Assembly (NCBI GenBank): GCA_049647245.1
Contig: JBARXH010000152.1
Coordinates: forward strand, 1-7,765
Length of the DNA: 7,765 bases
Reading direction: 5' to 3'
Source: Litorimonas sp049647245
GTDB lineage: Bacteria > Pseudomonadota > Alphaproteobacteria > Caulobacterales > Maricaulaceae
The notes below the pieces were generated by a model that saw only the letters and a list, made by a program, of their open reading frames with translations, ran no database searches and was not told the DNA's origin. A program made the position numbers and the translations under genes. Of this stretch, positions 1-5,734 are shown piece after piece. Each line of letters opens with the position of its first letter. The stretch's first letter is position 1.

Positions 1-1
1 C

Positions 2-352
2 CTGCAGGCCGCGCGGCATCTGCCGCTCTGCGCCGACGAGAGCCTGCAGACGCTCGCGGATCTGGACGCGCTCGCGGAGTTCTATCAATTCGTGAACATC
101 AAGCTCGACAAGTGCGGCGGGCTGAGCGCGGCGCTGCGCATCCGCGACGCGGCGCGGGCGCGCGGTCTGGGCCTGTTCGTCGGCTGCATGCTGGCTCCAA
201 CGGTGGCGATCGCCCCGGCGCACCTGCTGGCGCAGGGGGCGGACTATGCCGATCTGGACGGCCCGTTCTGGTTCCCCGGCGAGCCCGCAACGCTGGACGC
301 GCACGGCGCGTTCGAGCCGGTCCCTCCCAGTATATGGGGCGCGGGCGTCTGA
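2..352 (+). CDS. Dipeptide epimerase (L-Ala-D/L-Glu epimerase type), C-terminal part, 5' end outside window
   Basis: The frame is open from the first full codon and ends at TGA 350-352, giving the last 116 residues of an enolase-superfamily enzyme. Visible family marks, in order: ADES, whose Asp is the usual third metal ligand; NIKLDKCGGL, whose Lys is the second catalytic acid/base on the barrel; GCMLAPT; and DLDGP. The D-x-D of DLDGP is the dipeptide-binding signature of Ala-Glu epimerases, which interconvert L-Ala-D-Glu from recycled peptidoglycan and L-Ala-L-Glu in the cytoplasm. The N-terminal capping domain, the K-x-K motif and the first two metal ligands lie upstream of the window, so exact substrate specificity cannot be judged. 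A GTG at 92 is internal, inside the conserved barrel, and is not a start. There is no functional link to the che genes downstream. The family call is strong; the substrate is inferred. Confidence 0.88.
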   Translation: MQAARHLPLCADESLQTLADLDALAEFYQFVNIKLDKCGGLSAALRIRDAARARGLGLFVGCMLAPTVAIAPAHLLAQGADYADLDGPFWFPGEPATLDAHGAFEPVPPSIWGAGV

Positions 353-356
353 CAGC

Positions 357-378
357 ACCGAAAAGGCGTCTTCTCGGT
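357..378 (+). terminator. Small imperfect hairpin after the epimerase, possible terminator
   Basis: ACCGA at 357-361 pairs with TCGGT at 374-378. After one A-C mismatch, AAG 363-365 pairs with CTT 370-372 around a GCGT loop. It begins five bases after the epimerase stop, where a terminator would be expected, but no T-run follows, so intrinsic termination is only a possibility. Confidence 0.3.
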
Positions 379-380
379 TC

Positions 381-414
381 GCCCTGATCCGCCCCGGGCC
401 CTGATCCGCCCCGG
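381..414. repeat. Exact 17-bp tandem duplication upstream of the che operon
   Basis: The unit GCCCTGATCCGCCCCGG occurs at 381-397 and again at 398-414 without a mismatch; the next base of each copy also matches. Each copy carries CCCGGG, at 393-398 and 410-415. It lies between the epimerase and the che promoter region. It could be a slippage duplication or a paired protein-binding site; no known operator is recognised. Confidence 0.85.
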
Positions 415-425
415 GACAGGGTGCG

Positions 426-455
426 GTTAACGTTTTCATAGACAATCGCGGCTAG
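426..455 (+). promoter_or_regulatory. Candidate che operon promoter region with a CtrA-like GTTAAC half-site
   Basis: GTTAAC at 426-431 lies in the only relatively AT-rich stretch (about 426-446) upstream of the cheS-like gene. In alphaproteobacteria, TTAAC is the core of CtrA half-sites (TTAACCAT, or TTAA-N7-TTAAC), and CtrA commonly controls motility genes. Here the second half is not matched (ATAG after the 7-bp spacer) and the extension is TTAACGTT, so the match is partial. TTAACG 427-432 could also serve as a -35 box, but the hexamer 17 bp downstream (GGCTAG) is a poor -10. A promoter must exist near here because the operon starts at 506; its exact elements are uncertain. Confidence 0.3.
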
Positions 456-464
456 CGGGAGGGA

Positions 465-483
465 CGGGCCGGCATGCGGCCCG
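465..483 (+). promoter_or_regulatory. Strong 7-bp leader hairpin upstream of the cheS-like gene's ribosome binding site
   Basis: CGGGCCG 465-471 pairs perfectly with CGGCCCG 477-483 around the loop GCATG. It sits nine bases before the AAGGGGG ribosome binding site (492-498). There is no T-run, so it is not a typical terminator. In the operon mRNA it could stabilise the 5' leader or affect initiation; its function is unknown. Confidence 0.4.
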
Positions 484-505
484 GTGCGCTCAAGGGGGCT
501 CAGCC

Positions 506-793
506 ATGACAGACAGCAGCGCCAGCCCCTTGCGGGTCGGGGATATCGCCGAGATGACGGACGCGCTGCGCGACCGCCTGTCCGCCGCGCCGGACGGCCG
601 CGTGGAGGTCGACGCCCAGGGCGAACCGACCTTCTCCCTGGCCGATCTGCAGCGGTTCCTCGCCTTCCGGGCCAGCGCGCGCGCGCTCGGCGCAGAGGCC
701 GTCCTGACCGGCCTGCCGGACACGCACCAGGGCGTCTTCGCCCAACCCGGCGCAAACCCCGGCGCAACTCAAGACACAATCAAGGCAGCCTAG
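506..793 (+). CDS. Small STAS-like chemotaxis accessory protein, CheS-like
   Basis: 95 residues. The ATG is preceded by a strong ribosome binding site, AAGGGGG 492-498, seven bases away. Residues about 8-70 resemble the STAS_2 (MlaB-like) fold: a short strand, a helix, the strand RVEVDAQG, then SLADLQRFLAFRASARALGAEAVL, which looks like the STAS loop, helix and next strand. The loop reads S-L-A-D-L-Q (44-49), so the Asp-Ser/Thr pair used by phospho-regulated STAS proteins is missing. The tail from about residue 73 is probably disordered. It is the first gene of the operon, three bases before cheY1, exactly where Sinorhizobium meliloti carries cheS. CheS of that species is known to bind CheA and speed loss of phosphate from CheY1. 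The CheS role is therefore inferred from position, size and fold; similarity to CheS itself was not tested. Confidence 0.72.
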   Translation: MTDSSASPLRVGDIAEMTDALRDRLSAAPDGRVEVDAQGEPTFSLADLQRFLAFRASARALGAEAVLTGLPDTHQGVFAQPGANPGATQDTIKAA

Positions 794-796
794 CCC

Positions 797-1162
797 ATGA
801 GCTTCAAAGTCCTCGCGATCGATGATTCGCGCACCATCCGTTCGCTCATGATGGCGACGCTGAAGAATGCCGGGCTGGAAGCCTGCCTCGCCGAAGACGG
901 CGTGGACGGCCTCGCCAAGATGGAGGAATTCGATCCGGACGTCATCGTGACCGACCTGAACATGCCCAATCTGGACGGGTTCGGCGTGATCGAGGGCGTG
1001 CGTGCCCATCCCGACCACAAGACCAAGCCGGTGCTCGTCCTGACGACGGAAAGCGCGCCTGCGCTCAAGGCCCGCGCCCGCGACGCCGGGGCCACGGGCT
1101 GGATCGTCAAGCCGTTCGACGGCGAGCGGCTCGTCTCCGCCCTGCGCCGCGTCGCAGGCTAG
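797..1162 (+). CDS. cheY: Single-domain chemotaxis response regulator CheY1
   Basis: 121 residues, a complete receiver domain with no output domain. Acidic pocket Asp9-Asp10, phosphoacceptor Asp53 (VTDLNMP), switch Thr83 in LTTES with Glu85 matching E. coli CheY Glu89, and Lys105 in WIVKPF. Trp102 stands where E. coli has the switch Tyr106. CheA phosphorylates it; CheY proteins then bind the flagellar switch or act as a phosphate sink. It follows the cheS-like stop by three bases (TAGCCCATG) and precedes cheA by seven. AAGG at 782-785 is a modest ribosome binding site inside the upstream gene, implying translational coupling. By its place between the cheS-like gene and cheA it corresponds to S. 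meliloti CheY1, the phosphate-sink regulator. The receiver identification is firm; the sink role is inferred from synteny. Confidence 0.95.
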   Translation: MSFKVLAIDDSRTIRSLMMATLKNAGLEACLAEDGVDGLAKMEEFDPDVIVTDLNMPNLDGFGVIEGVRAHPDHKTKPVLVLTTESAPALKARARDAGATGWIVKPFDGERLVSALRRVAG

Positions 1163-1169
1163 CCTTCCC

Positions 1170-3596
1170 ATGGACGGCCTAGACGAAATCAAGGAGATCT
1201 TCTTCGTCGAGTGCGACGATCTCCTGTCCGAACTCAACGGCAAGCTGGCGGATGTGGAGCAGGGCTCCAGCGACGCCGAAGACCTCAACGCCATTTTCCG
1301 GGCCGTCCACTCGATCAAGGGCGGCGCGGGTTCGTTCGGCCTGGATGCGCTGATCGGTTTCGCCCACACGTTCGAGAACGTGCTGGACCTGCTGCGCTCC
1401 GGGTCTCTGGAGCTCGACGACGACATGATCGGTCTGCTGATGAGTTCTGCCGACGTGCTGGCCGACCTCGTGCAATGGTCGCAGGAAGGCGCGGACATCG
1501 ACCCGGCCGCCTACGCCCCCACGCTCGACCGGCTGGAAGCCATCGACAAGGAGGCGCGCGGCGGGGAAGAAGACCTGTCCGATTTCGTGTTCGAACCCGT
1601 CAGCCTCGACCTTGGCGATGCGGGAATGGGCGGCGCGCCCGCCATGGATTTCTCCGCGCCCCTGCCGGACCTGTCCGCCGCGCCTGCTCTGGATCCGCTC
1701 GCCCAGTTCGGCCCCGTCCCGACGGAGACGCCGGTGGACGCCCAGGCGAATGTTCCGGCCGCCGGCCTGCAACTGAAATTCACGCCCAGCCACGATCTCG
1801 CCAAGGCGGGGCTGAACTGTTTCCGACTGCTGGACGATCTACGCCAGGCCGGAGCCACGGACATCACGCTGCACGCAGACGACGTTCCGGCAATGGATGC
1901 GTTCGATCCTGAGACCGTCTACGTCCACTGGACAATGACCCTTCCGCCGGCGCTCAGCCGGGACGAGGTGGAGGACGTTCTGTTCTTCGCCCTCGACAAG
2001 CTGACGCTGGAGTTCCTGCCGCTCGAGACCTCTGTATCAGAGGGCTTGGTACCAGAAGCTCCGGCACCAGAGAGCCTTGCTCCGGCGGGAAAGCCTGAAG
2101 GCGGGGCCGCGCCCGCCGCAGCGGACCCGCCCACACCGGCCGACGCGGACGTTCTGGCGGCCTTCACGGCACCGCCTGCCGCCGACCTTGCGCCGGCTCC
2201 GGTCTCGATTCCCAAACCGGTCGTGGCCGTTTCCGCGCCGCCCCTGCCCGACCCCATGGCGGACGCTCCAAAGGCTGCGCCCTCGACCGCCAAGGCCTCA
2301 GTCGCAAAGACCTCTGACGCCAAGGCCTCCGAAACCAAGGCTGCGGCGAAGACGGCCTCCGCAAAGAAGGCCCCGCCCGCGACCATCCGCGTCGTGCTCG
2401 ACAAGATCGACCGCCTGATCAACCAGGTCGGCGAACTGGTCGTCACCCAGGCCATGCTGGACGAAACCATTTCCGAGGCGGGTCTGGAACGCGATCCCAA
2501 CATCATGTCGACCATCACGGACTTCCGGCAGCTGACGGTGGACATCCAGGAATCGGTCATGGCGATCCGCGCCCAGCCGATCCGCTCGCTCTTCCAGCGC
2601 ATGGGCCGCGTGGTCCGCGAATCCGCCCAGGCCGTGAACAAGAACGCCAAGCTGGTGCTCGAAGGCGAATACACCGAAGTCGACAACACGATCATCGAAA
2701 GCCTCGCCGATCCGCTGATGCACATGCTGCGCAACGCGGTCGATCACGGGCTGGAGGATCCGGACGGGCGCGAAGCCGCCGGCAAGCCCAAGCAGGGTCT
2801 GGTCACGCTCAGCGCGGCGCACCGCGGCGGCAAGGTCGTGATCGAAGTCCGCGACGACGGCGCGGGCATCAACCGCCCCAAGGTCCTGTCCATCGCCCAG
2901 GGCAAGGGTCTGGTGGAACCGGACGCCAACCTCAGCGATGCGGAAATCGACAATCTGCTCTTCATGCCGGGCTTCTCCACGGCCGACAATGTCTCGACCC
3001 TGTCGGGCCGGGGCGTGGGCATGGACGTCGTGAAGCGCTCCATCATGGACATCGGCGGCAAGGTCTCGATCCGCTCCAAACCGGGCGAAGGCTCGACCAT
3101 CACCATCACCCTGCCCCTGACGCTGGCCATTCTCGACGGCATGCTGATCCGGCTGGGCGGGGAAACCATGGTCGTGCCCCTGACGTCGGTCGTGGAAACC
3201 ATCCTGGTTCAGAAGGGCTCGATCCATCCCATGGCCGATGGGGGCCGCATGGTGGATGTGCGCGGCAACCTCCTGCCGCTGATCGACCTGGGCGCGCGGC
3301 TGGGCTTCCAGTCGGACGAGCGCAGGCCCGACGCGGTCGTGGCCGTGATCGTGGAAGCCGACGGCGAGCTGTGGTGCGCGCTCGAAGTCGACGCCATCCT
3401 CGATCAGCGCCAGGTCGTCATCAAGAGCCTGGAAGAGAATTTCGGCCAGGTCGCCGGCATCTCCGCCGCCACCATTCTGGGCGACGGGCGGCTGGCGCTG
3501 ATCGTCGATACCGAACAATTGTCGGGCGACATGATCCCCCGCATCCACATAGACGCCCCGGCGTCGGACCGCGAAAAGAGGACCGCCCATGGCTGA
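1170..3596 (+). CDS. cheA: Chemotaxis histidine kinase CheA
   Basis: 808 residues with the full CheA plan. P1 (about 1-105) is an HPt domain with the phosphorylated His47 in AVHSIKGGAG. A linker leads to a P2-like domain (about 200-285) expected to dock response regulators. An unusually long Ala/Pro then Ala/Lys/Ser-rich linker (about 287-402) follows. P3 (about 403-490) is the dimerisation helix pair. P4 (about 491-650) is the ATPase: N box HMLRNAVDHG 518-527, G1 RDDGAGIN 561-568, F-box region MPGFSTA 599-605, G2 GRGVGMD 613-619. P5 (about 652-790) is CheW-like and binds CheW and receptors. All catalytic motifs are present, so it should be an active kinase supplying phosphate to both CheYs and CheB. 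The start is the ATG seven bases after cheY1. The 3' end overlaps cheW by eight bases. Confidence 0.98.
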   Translation: MDGLDEIKEIFFVECDDLLSELNGKLADVEQGSSDAEDLNAIFRAVHSIKGGAGSFGLDALIGFAHTFENVLDLLRSGSLELDDDMIGLLMSSADVLADLVQWSQEGADIDPAAYAPTLDRLEAIDKEARGGEEDLSDFVFEPVSLDLGDAGMGGAPAMDFSAPLPDLSAAPALDPLAQFGPVPTETPVDAQANVPAAGLQLKFTPSHDLAKAGLNCFRLLDDLRQAGATDITLHADDVPAMDAFDPETVYVHWTMTLPPALSRDEVEDVLFFALDKLTLEFLPLETSVSEGLVPEAPAPESLAPAGKPEGGAAPAAADPPTPADADVLAAFTAPPAADLAPAPVSIPKPVVAVSAPPLPDPMADAPKAAPSTAKASVAKTSDAKASETKAAAKTASAKKAPPATIRVVLDKIDRLINQVGELVVTQAMLDETISEAGLERDPNIMSTITDFRQLTVDIQESVMAIRAQPIRSLFQRMGRVVRESAQAVNKNAKLVLEGEYTEVDNTIIESLADPLMHMLRNAVDHGLEDPDGREAAGKPKQGLVTLSAAHRGGKVVIEVRDDGAGINRPKVLSIAQGKGLVEPDANLSDAEIDNLLFMPGFSTADNVSTLSGRGVGMDVVKRSIMDIGGKVSIRSKPGEGSTITITLPLTLAILDGMLIRLGGETMVVPLTSVVETILVQKGSIHPMADGGRMVDVRGNLLPLIDLGARLGFQSDERRPDAVVAVIVEADGELWCALEVDAILDQRQVVIKSLEENFGQVAGISAATILGDGRLALIVDTEQLSGDMIPRIHIDAPASDREKRTAHG

Positions 3597-4068
3597 GCCC
3601 GTTTCAACTTCGCCGCGCGGCGAAAGCATCGATGCCGCCGAGTTCGTCTCCTTCACGCTCGGCGAGCAGTATTTCTGCATCGACATCATGTCCCTGCGCG
3701 AAATCCGCGGCTGGAGCCCGGTCACGCCGCTGCCCGACACGCCGGACCATGTGCTGGGCGTCGTCAACCTGCGCGGCACTGTGCTGCCCATCATCGACCT
3801 GTCGGCCCGCTTCGGTCTCGCCCCGTCGGAACCGACCGACCGCAGCATCATCATGATCACCTCTTTCGAGGGGCGCATGACCGGACTTCTGGCCGATAGC
3901 GCGTCCAACATCATCATGATCGACCGGAACGACATCCAGCCCGCGCCCAGCTACGGCACGGGCGGACGCAACGAATTCGTGTCCGGTCTCGTCGCGCGCG
4001 GCGAACAGATGATCGGCCTGATCTCCCTGGGCGACGTCATCGGAGACGTGGAGCGCATCGCCGCGTGA
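3589..4068 (+). CDS. cheW: Chemotaxis coupling protein CheW
   Basis: 159 residues, one CheW (SH3-like double barrel) domain from about residue 18 to the end. It links MCP tips to CheA P5 in the cytoplasmic array. Typical motifs are visible: EFVSFTLGEQYFCIDI (18-33), IRGWSPVTPLP (39-49) and GVVNLRGTVLPIIDL (57-71), the last holding the conserved N-L-R-G receptor/kinase contact segment. The first 17 residues are a polar extension. The ATG lies inside the end of cheA (8-bp overlap) and has a good ribosome binding site, AGAGGA 3577-3582, six bases upstream. Its stop overlaps the cheR start in the sequence GTGA, so cheA, cheW and cheR are probably translationally coupled. Confidence 0.97.
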   Translation: MAEPVSTSPRGESIDAAEFVSFTLGEQYFCIDIMSLREIRGWSPVTPLPDTPDHVLGVVNLRGTVLPIIDLSARFGLAPSEPTDRSIIMITSFEGRMTGLLADSASNIIMIDRNDIQPAPSYGTGGRNEFVSGLVARGEQMIGLISLGDVIGDVERIAA

Positions 4069-4979
4069 TCCCGGCCGCCGTGCATAAACCGTCTTCCGCG
4101 TCCGCCTTCGCGCCGCCCAGCGGCATGCAGGAGCTGGGCCAGCGGGAATTCGACACCATCTCCAAACTGCTGGAGGCCAAGACGGGCATCGTCATGACGC
4201 CCGACAAGCACACGCTCGTGCGTGCGCGCATCCAGCGCAGGCTCCGCGCTCTCGACTTGGACGGGTTCAAGGCCTACTGCGACTATCTGCTCGGCCCCGG
4301 TGGCGGCAAGGAGCAGGTGGCCTTCGTGAACTCCCTGACGACCAACTTGACCAGTTTCTTCCGAGAACCGCATCACTTCAAGCATCTGGTGGAAGCGGCC
4401 ATCGCGCCGCTCGTCCCGGCGGTGCGGCGCGGGGCGCCCCTGCGGATCTGGTCGGCGGGCTGCTCCACCGGCGAGGAACCGGCCTGCATCGCCATGATGC
4501 TGAAATCCATCCTGCCCGAAGCGGGCCGGCTTGATGTGCGCATCCTGGCGACGGACATCGACTCCGACGTGCTGCGCAAGGCCTATCGCGGCGTCTATTC
4601 CGCCCAGCAGGTGGACCCGGTGCCGGCCGAATTGAAGACGAAGTTCTTCGACCGCGACAAGGGCGCCAACGGCATGGAGGCCTACCGCGTCAACGACCAT
4701 CTGCGAGAGTTGGTCCGGTTCAAGAAACTGAACCTCAACGCGGCCCAGTGGCCCATGCGCGGCCAGTTCGACGCCATTTTCTGCCGCAACACATTGATCT
4801 ATTTCGATGCGGACCGGCAGGACGAAATCCTAAAGCGCTTCCATCGCTACCTGAAACCAGGCGGGCATCTCTATCTCGGACACTCCGAACGCCTGTCGCC
4901 CAACACCGACCCCCTTTTCACCCGCTCTGGAATGACGATTTTCCAAGCCTTGACCGACTGCCCCGCCAAGGAACACTGA
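4065..4979 (+). CDS. cheR: Chemoreceptor glutamate methyltransferase CheR
   Basis: 304 residues. CheR transfers methyl groups from S-adenosylmethionine to receptor glutamates, raising kinase activity during adaptation. The N-terminal helical domain (about 25-85) includes REFDTISKLLEAKTGI and the basic stretch RARIQRRLR. The methyltransferase domain follows: NLTSFFRE 94-101, SAM-binding motif IWSAGCSTGEEP 128-139, acidic loop ATDIDSDVL 162-170, FCRNTLIYFD 239-248 and GGHLYLGHSE 266-275. After GEEP the usual Tyr-Ser is Ala-Cys (140-141), a mild variation. The start is taken as GTG 4065, overlapping the cheW TGA; GTG 4080 and ATG 4125 are alternatives that would lose only the non-conserved first residues and have no better ribosome binding site. 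One base separates it from cheY2. Confidence 0.96.
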   Translation: MIPAAVHKPSSASAFAPPSGMQELGQREFDTISKLLEAKTGIVMTPDKHTLVRARIQRRLRALDLDGFKAYCDYLLGPGGGKEQVAFVNSLTTNLTSFFREPHHFKHLVEAAIAPLVPAVRRGAPLRIWSAGCSTGEEPACIAMMLKSILPEAGRLDVRILATDIDSDVLRKAYRGVYSAQQVDPVPAELKTKFFDRDKGANGMEAYRVNDHLRELVRFKKLNLNAAQWPMRGQFDAIFCRNTLIYFDADRQDEILKRFHRYLKPGGHLYLGHSERLSPNTDPLFTRSGMTIFQALTDCPAKEH

Positions 4980-4980
4980 A

Positions 4981-5370
4981 ATGAGTTTGAAAGACACGCT
5001 TGCCGTCCTCGTGGTGGACGACATGTCGACGAGTCGTGGCCTGATCTTGCAGGCTCTCACCGAGATCGGCATCAAGAACACGCAATGGGAAAAGGGCGGC
5101 GACGACGCGTTCCGCAGTCTGCAGACGCGTCCGGTCCACCTCATCATTTCCGATCAGAACATGCCCGGCATGACGGGACTGCAGCTGCTGCACGCCGTGC
5201 GGAGCAACCCGCAGACGGCCCGCACCGGGTTTGTCCTCGTCACGGGCAGCCCCGATCCGCGCATCCTGCAGCAGGGCATGCAGCTGGGGCTGAACAACTT
5301 CCTCAAGAAGCCGTTCAGCACGCCGCAGATGAAGGCCTGCATCGAAAAGGTCATCGGGACGCGGCTCTGA
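4981..5370 (+). CDS. cheY: Second single-domain chemotaxis response regulator CheY2
   Basis: 129 residues, receiver only. Asp13-Asp14 form the acidic pocket, Asp58 in SDQNMPG is the phosphoacceptor, Thr88 in LVTGS the switch Thr, and Lys110 in FLKKPF the conserved Lys. Phe107 stands at the E. coli Tyr106 position, against Trp in CheY1, and VTGSPDPR replaces the usual T-A-E-A segment, so the phosphorylated surface differs between the two CheYs. It starts at ATG one base after the cheR stop, with AAGGA 4968-4972 eight bases upstream. In S. meliloti the second CheY of the operon is the motor-binding regulator; by position this one should bind FliM. That assignment is inference; the receiver identity is firm. 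Confidence 0.94.
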   Translation: MSLKDTLAVLVVDDMSTSRGLILQALTEIGIKNTQWEKGGDDAFRSLQTRPVHLIISDQNMPGMTGLQLLHAVRSNPQTARTGFVLVTGSPDPRILQQGMQLGLNNFLKKPFSTPQMKACIEKVIGTRL

Positions 5371-5372
5371 CC

Positions 5373-5693
5373 GTGACGGACGATCTGTCCCCCTATCTCG
5401 CGCGCCTCGGCGAACAGCTCTCGCGCCTGCAGGCCGACGCCGTCCGCCTGCAGCACCATGTGGGCGATCTCGTGGACGCCGGGGCGGCGGACGGGCTGGA
5501 AGGCCCGTTGCAGGATCTCGACCGGATCACGCAGGTGCTGGGCGATCTCTCCGACTTCGCCTCCGGCCTGTCGGAGCCGGGAGAAAGAGACGCGGCGGCG
5601 CTGATCGGAACCCTGAAACTGCGCGAAACCCGCGACCATCTGAACGGGCAGGGCCGCGGATCGGCCGTGACGGGCGAGGTCGATCTTTTCTAG
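5373..5693 (+). CDS. Small helical protein with CheZ-like DxxxQ motif, candidate CheT-type CheY-P phosphatase
   Basis: 106 residues from GTG 5373, two bases after the cheY2 stop, with no clear ribosome binding site, so expression probably depends on coupling. The frame stays open upstream inside cheY2, but that sequence is low-complexity out-of-frame coding and is not included. The protein looks all-helical: a helix about 5-35 with heptad-like leucines, a break of small residues (DAGAADGLEG), then a helix about 45-68. That second helix contains Asp50-Arg-Ile-Thr-Gln54 followed by Val-Leu, which lines up with the E. coli CheZ catalytic DLTGQ-VI, where Asp and Gln attack phospho-CheY. S. meliloti CheT, the last gene of the same operon, has this motif and is reported to dephosphorylate CheY1-P and to bind CheR. 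The C-terminus ends GEVDLF, much like CheD nearby. The CheT assignment rests on position, size and motif; homology was not tested. Confidence 0.7.
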   Translation: MTDDLSPYLARLGEQLSRLQADAVRLQHHVGDLVDAGAADGLEGPLQDLDRITQVLGDLSDFASGLSEPGERDAAALIGTLKLRETRDHLNGQGRGSAVTGEVDLF

Positions 5694-5732
5694 TTGCCTT
5701 GCACCGTCGCTCGCCGTGTCGCCCTGACGGCC
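5663..5732. terminator. Imperfect inverted repeat spanning the convergent gap, possible bidirectional terminator
   Basis: GGCCGT 5663-5668 and GGGCGA 5672-5677 pair with ACGGCC 5727-5732 and TCGCCC 5719-5724, giving two perfect 6-bp stems separated by a 3/2-base internal loop. The terminal loop is long (41 bases), and the left arm lies inside the 3' end of the cheT-like gene. It is placed where two convergent operons meet, but lacks T-runs after either arm. No better terminator is visible in the 41-bp gap. Confidence 0.25.
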
Positions 5733-5734
5733 CC

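Noticed and set aside
92..352. A separate 86-residue gene starting at GTG 92
   Set aside because: The frame is open to the window edge and the upstream residues carry the ADES metal-ligand motif, so this is the end of a larger epimerase.
500..1498. A 332-codon minus-strand open frame opposite cheS-like, cheY1 and the start of cheA
   Set aside because: It spans three well-supported plus-strand genes with ordered starts and ribosome binding sites, and shows no recognisable motif.
2298..3935. A 545-codon open frame on the minus strand opposite cheA and cheW
   Set aside because: It lies antisense to an intact cheA with every catalytic motif; its residues are His/Asp/Arg/Gly-rich with no domain, as expected from antisense reading of high-GC codons.
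5085..5372. Extension of the cheT-like frame upstream through cheY2
   Set aside because: This part is the out-of-frame reading of cheY2 and gives His/Pro/Arg/Ala-rich nonsense; helical sequence begins only after GTG 5373.
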